Shown here: positions 22,001-32,142 of the stretch, one piece after another
How positions within the stretch are numbered: the first letter of the stretch is position 1
Layout: every line of letters begins with the position of its first letter
Origin: Sacculina carcini
Taxonomy: Eukaryota; Arthropoda; Thecostraca; Sacculinidae
Assembly: GCA_916048095.2 (NCBI GenBank)
Contig: OU696571.1
Coordinates: 3,892,501 to 3,956,500, forward strand
Direction of reading: 5' to 3'
Length of the DNA stretch: 64,000 nucleotides
Program-made: the position numbers and the translations under genes
Notes under the pieces: model-generated
What the model saw: the letters and a program-made list of their open reading frames with translations, nothing else
What the model was told of the DNA's origin: nothing
The model's database searches: none

Positions 22001-22959
22001 CGTAACTTCCTTCAGATACACTTTGGAAAATTAAGAATTATACCGTATTGTAGAAAACAAACTTTCCAGCACAATGGTATAATTTATTTTTATGTGTAAC
22101 AAACAGTTCTTGAGAAATAGGTAGAAAAATGAATTCATTTTAGTCGCACGGTGTTCAAGTGTAATTTTGGATGTATTTGAGAATTTTTCCAATTTTACAC
22201 GTTTTTTGTATCATTTGTGGGTATAAATTATAGCGTTTCTTGTAGAACACAAAATTTTCTACACAATAGTATAATTTTTATAACTGTAACTCTGCTGGTT
22301 TAAGAGGAATAGATAGCGGAATATTGACCAAAATATTCGCGTTTTTCAGTGCCTTTTTGACTTTGTCATTTTGACTTCACACCGCCGTAACTTTTTCTTA
22401 ATACGCTTTGGAAAATTAAAATTTATACCGTGCTGTAGAAAATAAAATTCCCAGCATGATGGTAATATTTATTTAGATGTGTGATGTTTAGTTGCTGAGA
22501 AATAGAGAAAAAAGTACAAAAAATCGGACGCGTCGAGCTTAAATATAATTTTGAATGTAGACTGGAATTTTGTCATTTTTACATATTTTATATTTAATTT
22601 TTGGATATTAATTATAACCTATCGCGTAGAACAGAATATTCTCTACACAGTGGTATAATCTGTTTGGCTGTACAATTTCTGGTTTATGAGGAGTAGATGT
22701 AGGAATATTGACCAACATTTTCGCATTTTTCAGGGTTCATTTTGTCTCTTCACCGCAATAACTTTTTTGGGTTTTATTTTTAAAATTTTAAATTTATCCT
22801 ATCGTGTAGACAAGAAAATTTCCAGCGTAATGGTATAAATTGTTGGCGGGTACATTAAGTGGTTACCGAGTAGCAGCTTGCTGAAAATGTGACCAAGGAG
22901 GGTGGGACAGATAAACACACAGACAGACAGACAGACAGAGGATCTCTTTTATATATATA
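19018..22959 (+). mobile_element. Helentron/Helitron-like non-autonomous array element A
   Basis: The element starts CTAGCATTAAAACCCGCCCG and ends GAGGATCTCTTTTATATATA after a (GACA)n run. The first 2.4 kb holds about 14 copies of a GC-rich 16-mer (CCCGCCCGTCGTGCGG and variants) set in AT-rich DNA. An 86-bp subrepeat containing ACCATTGAACC..GCAATTATGTC lies at about 19,372, 19,458, 20,646 and 20,732. The remaining 1.4 kb (from about 21,540) is a tandem of roughly 340-bp units containing ACACCGCCGTAACTT and TACACAGTGGTATAAT-like words. No Rep/helicase coding is seen. Terminal microsatellite plus AT-rich end resembles Helentron-associated elements; classification is tentative. Confidence 0.55.
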
Positions 22960-22988
22960 AAAGAAATAGGTAACTTGAGTAACTTAAG

Positions 22989-24304
22989 TTAGTAAATTTG
23001 CTCGCAAAGAAATAGGTTACCTATTTCTTTGCGAGCAAAAACCAGCGTCTTTCTTACGCCTGGGTGACGAGAATCGTGATGAGAATTCTTAATCAGTTGA
23101 CTTCTGTCTATGCCAGCCGCACAAACCGGTGCGTCACGTAATTCATCATTAGCATGCCATTTATCATCGGTGAGACCCAGCGCAGTGTGAGTGGGCATCC
23201 GTGTGCCCTGTGTCACAGAATCGTACACACATGGATTGAATGTGATATGACCGTCGGCAGATATACACAGGCCCTTCAAAGACGTAATTGCATTCATTCC
23301 CAAAATGAAATCAAACCCCAGTGGCCTTGTCTGTGAGACAACGACTCCATGGCTCGGCACAAAATCACCACCAACACTGAGTGTCACTGTGCCCGTGCCC
23401 AAGGTCAAGAATATCTCACCGCTCATGGTGACGACGCTCACCTTTTTGCGCGCCCATTTGCTGCAGCAGGACACATGTGCTATGCTTTGACTGCAGCCTG
23501 TGTCGACGAGCACACGTCGCTCAACACCGTCGATGGTCACATTCACCATCGGTAGCGCCATGGCTAGTTTTGTCTCGGAGGGGAGTCCGGCGCTGACGAC
23601 GCCTCTCCGCTGTCGTTTCCCGACTTGCCATGACTGCCTCGGCCGTTTTGCTTGTTGTGCTTGTCGTGATCTGTTGCGGTTGCGGTTGGATGGACAATGG
23701 CGCTGGATATGACCAATGCCTCCACAACAGAAACACTTGATTTCTCGCTGTGCTGTATGAGTTGCTGTTGGTCCACTGGCGGCCAGACACACTTCGTTGT
23801 GCTGGTTCTCTTGGAGCAGTATGCGAGCCCTAGCTGTCAGCTGTGGCAGATCCAGCGACTCAAGTCGAGAATTCGCACGTAACGTTCTGCAGGCAAGCCC
23901 GAGACAAATGCACACCGGAGAGCCATGTCAGGTACTCCACCAAACGCTGAAGCCAATCTCTTGAGATCGGCCAGGTATACATCGGGCGTCTCGTTGGGGT
24001 GTAGAGTGCGGGCATGAAACCGCTCGTAGGCTGTGTACGGATCAATTCCAAATGCCGCTTGCAGGGCCGACTTCACTTTCTGCACGCATTTTCTGTCAGA
24101 GATCGGTAGCTGCTGGTACACAGCAAAAGCACCGCCGGCCAAACGCAGAGCAATGACGGTTGTCACGTCAGTCACGCCTCGAAGCTCACACACGAGTTCC
24201 AATCTGTCAACCACTCTGTCATATTCTGCGCGTCCGATCCACTGAACTCCGGAATTAGACGCACGTCCATGCTGGTCCCTTGTTCATCACCGTGCACCGA
24301 CATG
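22989..24304 (-). pseudogene. Gypsy-like gag-protease-integrase remnant
   Basis: On the minus strand the gag start region (MSVHGDEQ...DVRLIPEF) runs from about 24,303. A frameshift near 24,200 leads into the core frame CELRGVTDVTTV...FGIDPYTAYERF (to about 23,880). A second frameshift leads into the frame ending at 22,989. That frame has zinc knuckle CFCCGGIGHIQRHC, protease LVDTGCSQSI and LGFDFILGM, then jumps directly to an integrase-type HDSRHPGVRKTLVFARKE. Reverse transcriptase and RNase H are missing although the frame is continuous, so an internal deletion has joined protease to the integrase N-terminus. The order and wording match the intact element at 45.3-50.2 kb. Its 5' LTR lies at 24,317-24,770. 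Confidence 0.85.
22997..23039. repeat. Perfect 43-bp palindrome at element junction
   Basis: A 21-bp arm (22,997-23,017) and its exact complement (23,019-23,039) flank a single T; the core reads AAATAGGTTACCTATTT. It lies where the gag-integrase remnant stops and 40 bp from the end of element A, whose last bases (AAAGAAATAGGTAAC) share the arm sequence. A fold-back repair origin is plausible. Confidence 0.9.
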
Positions 24305-24316
24305 GCCGAAATAGCT
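24305..24316 (-). promoter_or_regulatory. Putative primer site AGCTATTTCGGC
   Basis: On the minus strand it directly follows an LTR ending AACTACA and directly precedes the ATG of the gag remnant. It is identical to the other sites of this type in the window. Confidence 0.5.
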
Positions 24317-24770
24317 TGTAGTTGTATTGCAGAACAAATGATGGACGATGAAATATATAAAACACAATCGCACAATATCACACCGAGTAAATACACGCAA
24401 CACTCATTATTCACACCACCGTACACTGTAACTCAACGCTTCCGCGCACCGTTCACACTCACATCATGAACGCTCGATCTCGACTCCCCATGAAACTCAA
24501 CGCGTCATCGAACCCCCTTTACACTGCCCATACTTCCCCCAGTTACATCGCCACCAAGACAGTACAGGATAGACGCACACGCGCACACATACACACCCAC
24601 ACATACACATGACTGCACACACACATACACGGCGTCTGCCAACGTGACCAGTGCTGCGCGTGTATACAGACACACAGACATACAAACGTTGAATGTCATG
24701 TAAGCAAACGTTCAATATATCGGAACATCTCGCGCATCGCTCTCTCTGGCGCCTCGGATGAACACTGTGA
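24317..24770 (-). repeat. 5' LTR (partial) of the gag-integrase remnant
   Basis: The LTR end TGTAGTTGTATTGC (plus-strand view) borders the primer site. The segment contains CA-rich tracts (about 24,570-24,630) as in other LTRs here. Its outer end is lost at about 24,771, where an inverted Helentron-like segment begins. Confidence 0.6.
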
Positions 24771-25591
24771 AATTACATTTATTTTATGGATTGAATATGC
24801 ATTTTATTTTATGGATTGAATATGCATTTTATTTTATAAATTGTTCAGCACGACGAGCGGGTTTAAATATGAGACGGGCTGAAGGAAAATATGTTGTCAA
24901 AAATATAATTCAATTTAGACCTTTCAATTGAGTAAGATTTTAATGAGTATATCTGTTTTCTTTTTTAATTTGCAATATGTTTATGAATTAAATATGAATT
25001 TCATCTTATGAATTGCTCCGCTCAACTGGCGGGTTTCAATGCTAGACGGTGATATTAAGTTATTAAAATATTTTGGAAACATTATGATGAAAAAGTGTAG
25101 TCATTTTTCATTGTTTCGTGTCTGAGTTCTGAATTATTCAGCACGACGGGCATGTATAAATATGAGGCGGTTTAGGCAAACTATTTTGTGAAAATAAATA
25201 TGAAAATATAGAAATTTAAACTTTTGCATGGGTTTTCTCCACTCATTTTTAATTCATATTCCTTTTCTCTCATGAATTGAATACAAATTTAATAGTATGA
25301 ACTGTTTCGCACGACGGGCGGGTTTACATGCTAGAATTTTCATTGTTTGTTACGTGTTTGTGTTCTGAATTATTCCGCACAATGGGTTGGTTTATATATG
25401 AGGCGGGTTGAGGGAAAATATTATGTCAAAATAAAAAATAAAAAATCACACTTGGACTTTTCTATTGAGTAAGACACTGATGAGTTTTCATTTTCTTTTT
25501 TAATTTGGAATATTTTTATGAATATGAAATATTATGAATATTAATTCCATTTTATGAATTCCTCCGTACAACGGGCGGCTTTTAATGCTAG
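24771..25591 (-). mobile_element. Inverted copy of part of Helentron-like element A
   Basis: The reverse complement of this interval follows 19,549-20,375 almost base for base, starting CTAGCATTAAAAGCCGCCCG and passing through the same order of GC-rich 16-mers. This includes the twice-repeated ATGCATATTCAATCCATAAA unit. It is a head fragment in opposite orientation, about 5 kb away. Confidence 0.8.
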
Positions 25592-26345
25592 TCTATATAT
25601 ATAAAAGAGATCCTCTGTGTGTCTGTGTGTCTATGTGTGTGTCCCATCCTCCTTGGTCGATTTTCTATGAACTGGTTCTTGGCCATGACTAGGCGTACCG
25701 CTAAAAATGTATACCATCATGTTGAAAATTATCTTGTCTACACTTTAAACTAAATTTTAAATTTCAAAAATGAAACCAAAAAAAGTTATAGCGGTGAAAA
25801 GACAAAATGCACCCTGAAAAATGCGAAAATTTTGGTCAATTTTCTGAAGAATACTCTTCCTAAACCAACAACGGTAAAACTATACAAATTATACCACTGT
25901 GTAGAAAATTTCCTGTTCTACTCAACAAATTATAATATAAACCCAAAAATTAAATATAATACATGTAAAATGGAAAAAATTCAATCTACATTCAAGATAT
26001 TTTTTTAACTCCACGCGTCCGATTTTCTATACTTTTTTCTCTATTTCTCAAAAACTAATTATCACACATCTAAATAAATAATACCATCATGCTGAAAATT
26101 TTGTTTTTCTACAACACGGTATAAATTTTAATTTTCCAAAGTGTATTAAAAAAAAGTTACGGCGGTGTGAAGTGTAAATGACAAAGTCAAAAAGGCAAAA
26201 TTAGCACACTAAAACGTGAATATTTTGGTCAATATTCAACTATCCATTCCTCATACACCAGCAGTAGTACAGATATAAACATTGTACTATTGTGTGGATA
26301 ATTTTGTGTTCGTATTCAAATGCCACAATTTTGTGTTTGTGTTCA
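25592..26345 (-). mobile_element. Helentron-like tail fragment
   Basis: It begins TCTATATATATAAAAGAGAT then CCTCTGTGTGTC, the inverse of the end of element A, and continues with the ~340-bp tail units (TTACGGCGGTGTGAAG words). It is truncated at about 26,345 where CAAATGCCACAATTTTG, a short direct repeat, occurs twice. Confidence 0.6.
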
Positions 26346-26368
26346 AATGCCACAATTTTGTTTAATTT

Positions 26369-28070
26369 AGTGTTCGCGTACCACCTGGAAGATCCTCGCG
26401 TACCACCAGTGGTACGCGGTACTACAGGCTAGGAACCACCGGTTTAGGGAAAGTATTTGTCAAATGCCTTTTTCAAACAAATCTGCTTGAAAGGTGAGCT
26501 CTTCGGCTCTAAGGCATGCTCACAATACTGCATATCATACAATTAAGACAAGATGACAAATAATACGATGCTGGGACACAAGTGATGTGGCCGATTTTAT
26601 TGGAGAAAAATTATCAATTGAACAAATTTGACAGGCCGCTAGGATAATACTGTTGAATTGTTCTTACTGGCTCTGCGAAAGGTTTTGATACGCTTTGAAG
26701 TCATGCAATCGGTGCTATACATAACTTGAAGAAATATGTACTTACGTCAATTTTCTTTACGCTGATATTTTCAGGCCTTCCAGCAAATGCTGACAGATAA
26801 CGCCTTGCTTGGATATTTTTCAGAACAACATTATCTTTGCCATGACATCTTCCATTAGAACAAGCGCTCTTAACCGGCACTGTTCGCACCCCTTGTTGGT
26901 GGGAACCTCAAGTTGAAGCGAATATTCTTGTTTTGAATTTGCTTTATATTCTTCCTGAAACACTTAGGACGACATTCAAGACAAATCTAAGCTGTATGAG
27001 TGGATAATCAATGAGGAAATTATTTCGTCGTCTGTAATTGTATACTTTTCATACAGCTATCGAGAATCGAGGAGGTGCGAAAACTGATTGCTGGCTTGAA
27101 AACGGTGCGAACAGTGACAAACGTTATGAATGACGGCCATATAAGGACGCTTACGTTTTATCGTTTGCTTTCTGATAGATCCTGTAGGTTTGTACGGTGT
27201 CGGTGTTGTTTTGCTGTTTGATATTGATATTTTGTGTTGCTGAGCAGTTTTGCTGTTGCTGGTTGCTGTGTCCAAGATGAAAGTTGGAGCGACACGATCC
27301 ACACAACCACTGAAAATGCACGACCATGATTGTTCGGCCAGAATAATAACGTGAAACACCTCCCGGAAGCCACATCCTCTCCCGAATACCCCCTCTCCTG
27401 AGCCCCACCATAACCCCCCTGAACACCACATCTCCTGAACCACTCATAAATGCCGACTATGAACTTTTTGCGTGTAGTTGCTCATGTTAGACCAGACCCT
27501 TGCATCTTCAAGCAATAACACTAATTTATCGAAAATCGCACTGGAAATCAAAGCAAGCAATGCAATGAGAAGTAACAATATTCCTTTACAATATTTGCGC
27601 ATATGGTTTGATGAAAAATGATGTTTAATCATGATGATCATGGTTTCATGCTTAATCCTAATGACGCATCTAGGATAAGACATGGTGACGTTGGGATATT
27701 CTCCGTTTTGGAAAATATATTGAGAAATTGTATGGTATGTATGATCGAATGGCACCAAGATAGGCCAGGCGAGAACGTGCAGGAGTGCCCAGAACGCAGC
27801 CAGGAGCTTGACCTAGGTCTGCCTCTGTTAGAGCCGCCGCTAATCCCTGCTCACGTGGTCAACACGTGCAAGTTGCAGCGTGCATTGACGCATCGACGTC
27901 AACGCCCATGTGCAGCGGCTAGCGCTGCACCGTCGGCCCTTGCACAGGCGGTGCAAGAACGAAGACGATGGGTATATAGAGGAAAAGGCGCTGGTGAGAA
28001 TGTCGCCTGGTGGTTCTTGTACTAATGTCAAGAGAAGGCCGTAGATGGCGGTCATTAAGCCCATGATTTA
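26369..28070. repeat. Composite repeat block, copy 2
   Basis: It starts inside the right part of the hAT MITE seen intact at 52,866-53,205 (GTTCGCGTACCACCTGG) and runs collinear with about 53,130-54,785. The minus frame at 27,057-27,443 and the plus frame MVCMIEWHQDR... (27,738-28,025) recur in the other copies. I do not recognise either as a gene. The right end overlaps the 27,786-32,142 segmental duplication. Confidence 0.75.
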
Positions 28071-28189
28071 ATCAAAAGTTATGCTGTCTGCTTTCCAGCG
28101 CCGGCTCAGAACCAGGCGAGAACGTGCAGGAGTGCCCAGAACGCAGCCAGGAGCTTGACCTAGGTCTGCCTCTGTCACAGCCACCGCTA

Positions 28190-28870
28190 ATCCCTGCCAG
28201 CCTGCCAGGCTGCTCGCCAGGCTGCAATATCCGATTTCCGAATTACTCGAAGGCCAAGTACTTGTCTGTACCAAACGCCTGATACAGTGCGTCCCTCGTG
28301 CTCTGCTCACTGTGTCGCTGTTCTGGTGACAACTGGGACCACACACCAAATGCCCCGCCTGCCAGCCGTGTGGGAACAACTGACATCATGCAAATGTTAT
28401 TAAGCTCGCATATCATTTTCGCGCGCGTCCGCCACTACACTACGTTCCCACTACCGTCGAATTCAGGCACAAGACGAACATCAAGGCCGACTGTTTCCAT
28501 CATTGGTGAACTCGCGGGGAATCTTTCCTCTCGCGTCGTGCTCATGCTGCGTGCAACGAGCGATAACGCGGCCGGTTAGCTTGTAACAAAACGAAACAGG
28601 TGTATATTAAGCCGCAGCAGCAGATGAGACGAACGAAAAATGATATAATGATATAACACAACGTAAAACTAACCCAACGCACAACAACTTCTCACACCAC
28701 GCTAACACTCACACACAACTGTCCCAACACACACCACCAGGACAACTGCCCGTTCTCACTGACACAGACACACACGCACACACACCCTTGGAGTTGACAG
28801 TTGACAGTTGTCGAGTGAGCATTGTTTGCACGTGCCTGTGAGATCAAGTGAACACTGTGTGCATTATCAA
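28190..28870 (-). pseudogene. LTR and gag remnant of gypsy-like element
   Basis: Minus-strand pieces read GLDVRLVPEFDGSG and, further in, RLAGGAFGVWSQLSPEQRHS...KYLAFEQFRNRILQPGE, parallel to the gag at 23.9-24.2 kb. The LTR end TGTAACAAAACGAAAC starts at 28,582, and the primer site is degenerate (GCCGGTTAGCT at 28,571-28,581). The LTR continues to roughly 28,780-28,860, where the LINE 5' region begins. The gag is fragmentary with several frame breaks. Confidence 0.7.
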
Positions 28871-28871
28871 A

Positions 28872-29785
28872 ATGGAGCCTGAAGTATTGAAAGTCATGCT
28901 TGAAACACAAATGAATGCCTTTTGAGAGGCGACAAATGTGAAGGTAGAGAATATGAAGTCGAGGACGGACTTTCTCGAAAGGACAGTGGAAGAACTGAGA
29001 AAAAGCTTGGAACTTTCTCAAGCTGAACTTCATGAATTGAAATCTGAAGTGAAAACACTCAAAATTAAAGATGAACCATCCCGGAAAGACATGAACTTTC
29101 TCAAGACAGACAACAAAAAGCTTCAAATGAGGGCAAACTACCAGGAGGATTACAGCAGACGCAAAAATTTGTGTTTACCGGGGTGAAAGAGGCCGTCAAC
29201 GAAACATGGGAGCAAACTGCTTCCACAGTATCTGAAATAGTACAAGGAAAACTGCAGTTGCCGGCATGTGAGATCAACGAAGTACGCCGAATAGGTGCGA
29301 TCAACTCGGCTCGAGGACGGAACATAATTGTCTGCTTCAACAAGTTCAGCGACAGAGAAGCTGTCATGAGAAATGCTCGGAAACTCAAGGGAAGTGGAAT
29401 ATTTGTGAATGAGGATTTGTGCGCCGCTTCAAATGCCATCAAACAAGCACAAATTCATCAGATGAAACAAGCTCGTTCAGAGGGAAAAATTGCTTTCTTC
29501 AGACAAACTCGTCTCATCATTAAAGAAAGGAGAGACATGCTTTCTTCTGGTGCCCAGCATGCAAGAAACCTGGACGCGCCAGTGCACATTGACTCCCAGT
29601 TTCGCCCTTGTGACTCTGGAATGCTGATGTCGGCCGATAAAATTGACACGGCTTCATTGGATGGTGGTGCTGCAGCTGACTATGCGGGAGGCGCGGTTGC
29701 TGAAGTGAGATCTGCTGATGCAACTTCCGCAGGCTCAAGTGTCAGCGCTGCTCAAAGGAGAGGCAAGGAGCGGAAGAGGAGGTGA
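28872..29785 (+). pseudogene. LINE ORF1 (coiled coil / RNA-binding), broken
   Basis: The frame starts MEPEVLKVMLETQ and has a heptad-rich coiled coil (ERTVEELRKSLELSQAELH) followed by an L1-ORF1-like RRM region (NIIVCFNKFSDREAVMRNA) and a basic C-terminus. A TGA at 28,923-28,925 replaces the CGA present in the second copy, a CpG-type change, and a T is missing near 29,176 relative to that copy. ORF1 proteins of this type bind LINE RNA. Confidence 0.85.
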
Positions 29786-29816
29786 TCGCTTCACCATATA
29801 CGCCTGTCACATTGTT

Positions 29817-30947
29817 ATGCCTGTCTCATCTATGATGTCCAGTCTATCACTTAGTGGTATAACTGCAAACGAATCACATTGTAATTACATGCCATTTGCT
29901 TCAACTGACGACGACTCACTACAGAAAGAATTATCAACAGATAAGTTACACAAAACATTGAATTACACGTATAAAGTACCGCCAACTAACTCTAATCAAT
30001 CCAATTTTGACATATTTGATAATGATGTGGAATTAAACGCATTCTATAAGCCTTCATATTCCAGAGATAGTCATCATGCAGAATATGTGGAACCTAAATA
30101 TTTAGCTTCTATCAAACTCGATGGATTCACGCTGTGTAATTTGAACATCAAGTCTGCTTCCAAAAATCTACAGAATTTCATCGATACAATTGTACACAAC
30201 GGCTCAAACATTAATGTCATTGGGTTAACTGAGACACGCATGGAACCGCACTTGACACTTCTTTATGAGTTGCCTGGTTATCACATGTACAATAATCGTA
30301 GAAACGTGCACGGCGGTGGAGTGGCCCTGTATGTGTCCAACAATCATCCATCGAATTGTGTAACTCATCTCACAATCTCGGAAAATTTCATGGAAACGAT
30401 TGCTGCTAAAGTGGCTATCGACCAAAAAACAGACATTTTTCTATGTGTTTACAGACCACCCAGTGGGTGTAGGGAACAACTTATTGATGCCATGAACGAT
30501 CTACTACATGAAATTTTCTCAGATAAAAAGTTGGACGGAGTATGCGTGTTCGGGGATTTAAACCTGAACCTATCGCGGAGCAACGATAAACATGTAGCTG
30601 AATTTACTAACTTAATGTATTCATACTCTTGTTCACCGATGGTGGACCTACCGACTAGAATAACTGATACCTCGGCTACGATCCTAGACCACGTGTGGTC
30701 AACACTGCTTGAAGAAAACATATGTAATTACATAATCACAACAGATATAACAGACCACTATCCTACACTGTCACACTTTCAGCTACCAGTTCTTCCTGCT
30801 ACGCCTGTTCCTATATTGACTAGACTCTTCATACCGGAACATTTAGAGTGTTTCAGGAATCAGCTGGAAAACATCAATTGGGAATTTGTATATGATGTTA
30901 CGTGTCCTAACACCGCTTATAACATGTTTCACCAAAAAAAATTCTGA
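29817..30947 (+). pseudogene. LINE ORF2 endonuclease part, truncated
   Basis: From ATG 29,817 the frame encodes an apurinic-type endonuclease. LNIKSASKNL, IGLTETRM (catalytic Glu), VYRPPSG, GDLNLNL (Asp/Asn pair) and TTDITDHYPTL (the terminal Asp-His) are in the expected order. It ends at a frameshift-induced stop at 30,945-30,947. Downstream, pieces of the RT palm appear in shifting frames, with the longest at 31,436-31,789 (TGIDEIPAKLL...FRANYSTETAVMQFLD). The central RT motif is absent. Confidence 0.85.
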
Positions 30948-32142
30948 ATTATTCCAAATAAATTTTCCGATCGTGAGAAAAAATCCACATAGGAAAAAAA
31001 CTTGACTCCCTATCTTACACCGGCATTGAAACGAGGAGAATCTATCAAGGAAAAACACCGCTTAGAATCGCTCTCAAAAATGGTCTATCACATACGGCAA
31101 CGTTTATAAACGCTACAGAAATAAGTTGACATCAGTGCTGCGACATGCAAAAAATTTGTACTACAAAAATGTTTTGTCTGATAGTCAAGGCGACTCCAAA
31201 AAGCATTGGAAAGTTATCAATTCATTGCTGGGAAAGACTCATGACAAAACTCGTATCGACATAAGTCTTGATCCTCCGTGTGACAATGTTCCAGTCATTT
31301 AATAATCACTTCATAGGTGAAAATACTGCTAAATGCATGAATGAAGATTTCAAAAAGTACCTGCCGGAACCACCATCGTTCTCAATGTATTTGGCGCCAA
31401 CAAGCACAGCGGAAGTGAGATAAGTATTAAAAACATTGAAATCAAATGCTACTGGAATTGACGAGATACCTGCCAAGCTTTTGTGTAATGTTGCCGAATT
31501 CATATCAGAGCCTCTAACGTACATCATCAATAACTGTCTCACTAAAGGTATATTTCCTGAACAGCTCAAAACAGCCAAAGTCATCCCAATCCATAAAAGT
31601 GGCAACCAAACCTGTATGAGAAATTTTATACCTATCTCTATCTTACCGGCATTCAATAAGGTGTTTGAGAAAAAGATATGTAACCGACTAGTGGAATTTT
31701 TGGAAAAAAATGATTTCATCACCGATTATCGACATGGATTTAGAGCGAATTACTCGACTGAAACTGCTGTCATGCAATTTTTGGACTAGGTCTACACCAG
31801 TTTAGAGAAGAAAACGAACAGATCAATGAAGTTTTCAATTCCTTGATGATCATTCACTTGATGATCAACCTAGCGAGACAATCTCAAATCACAGTATAAC
31901 GAAAACATGTTTTCAACTTCTCATTGTACATATTAAGTCCAATTATATATACATATGTCCAGGCGATGGAAATTTTTACAGAGGGCCTCTTCGTCGGAGC
32001 TTATGTGGAGCTGATGTTTTATCTGCTGGTTTTCAACGTTGTTGGACTTCAGTAGTCAGGAAACGGCAGATGTCTGGCACGAAAAAAACATTTTTAGATC
32101 GATTAATTGAGTGGAAACAATCAGCAGACAGAGTTTGAACAT

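Larger units (their letters stand above)
27786..32142. repeat. Segmental duplication, copy 1 (partner 58,505-62,865)
   Basis: About 4.36 kb matches 58,505-62,865 with an estimated 1-2 percent difference by eye. The shared stretch covers the end of the composite repeat, an LTR/gag remnant and a LINE with the same internal deletion. Sharing of flanks and of several disabling lesions points to DNA-level duplication and not two retrotransposition events. Confidence 0.85.
28872..32142 (+). mobile_element. L2/CR1-like LINE, copy 1, dead
   Basis: ORF1 and an endonuclease-bearing ORF2 are followed by fragments of reverse transcriptase and by a 3' UTR segment; the catalytic core of the RT is deleted near 31,800-31,825. 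The element is cut off at 32,142 by the Helentron-like element D, so its minisatellite and tail (present in the 62.9-63.6 kb copy) are missing. Confidence 0.85.

Noticed and set aside
19018-22959. Autonomous Helitron with Rep/helicase
   Set aside because: No long ORF and no helicase or rolling-circle motif in any frame of these intervals.
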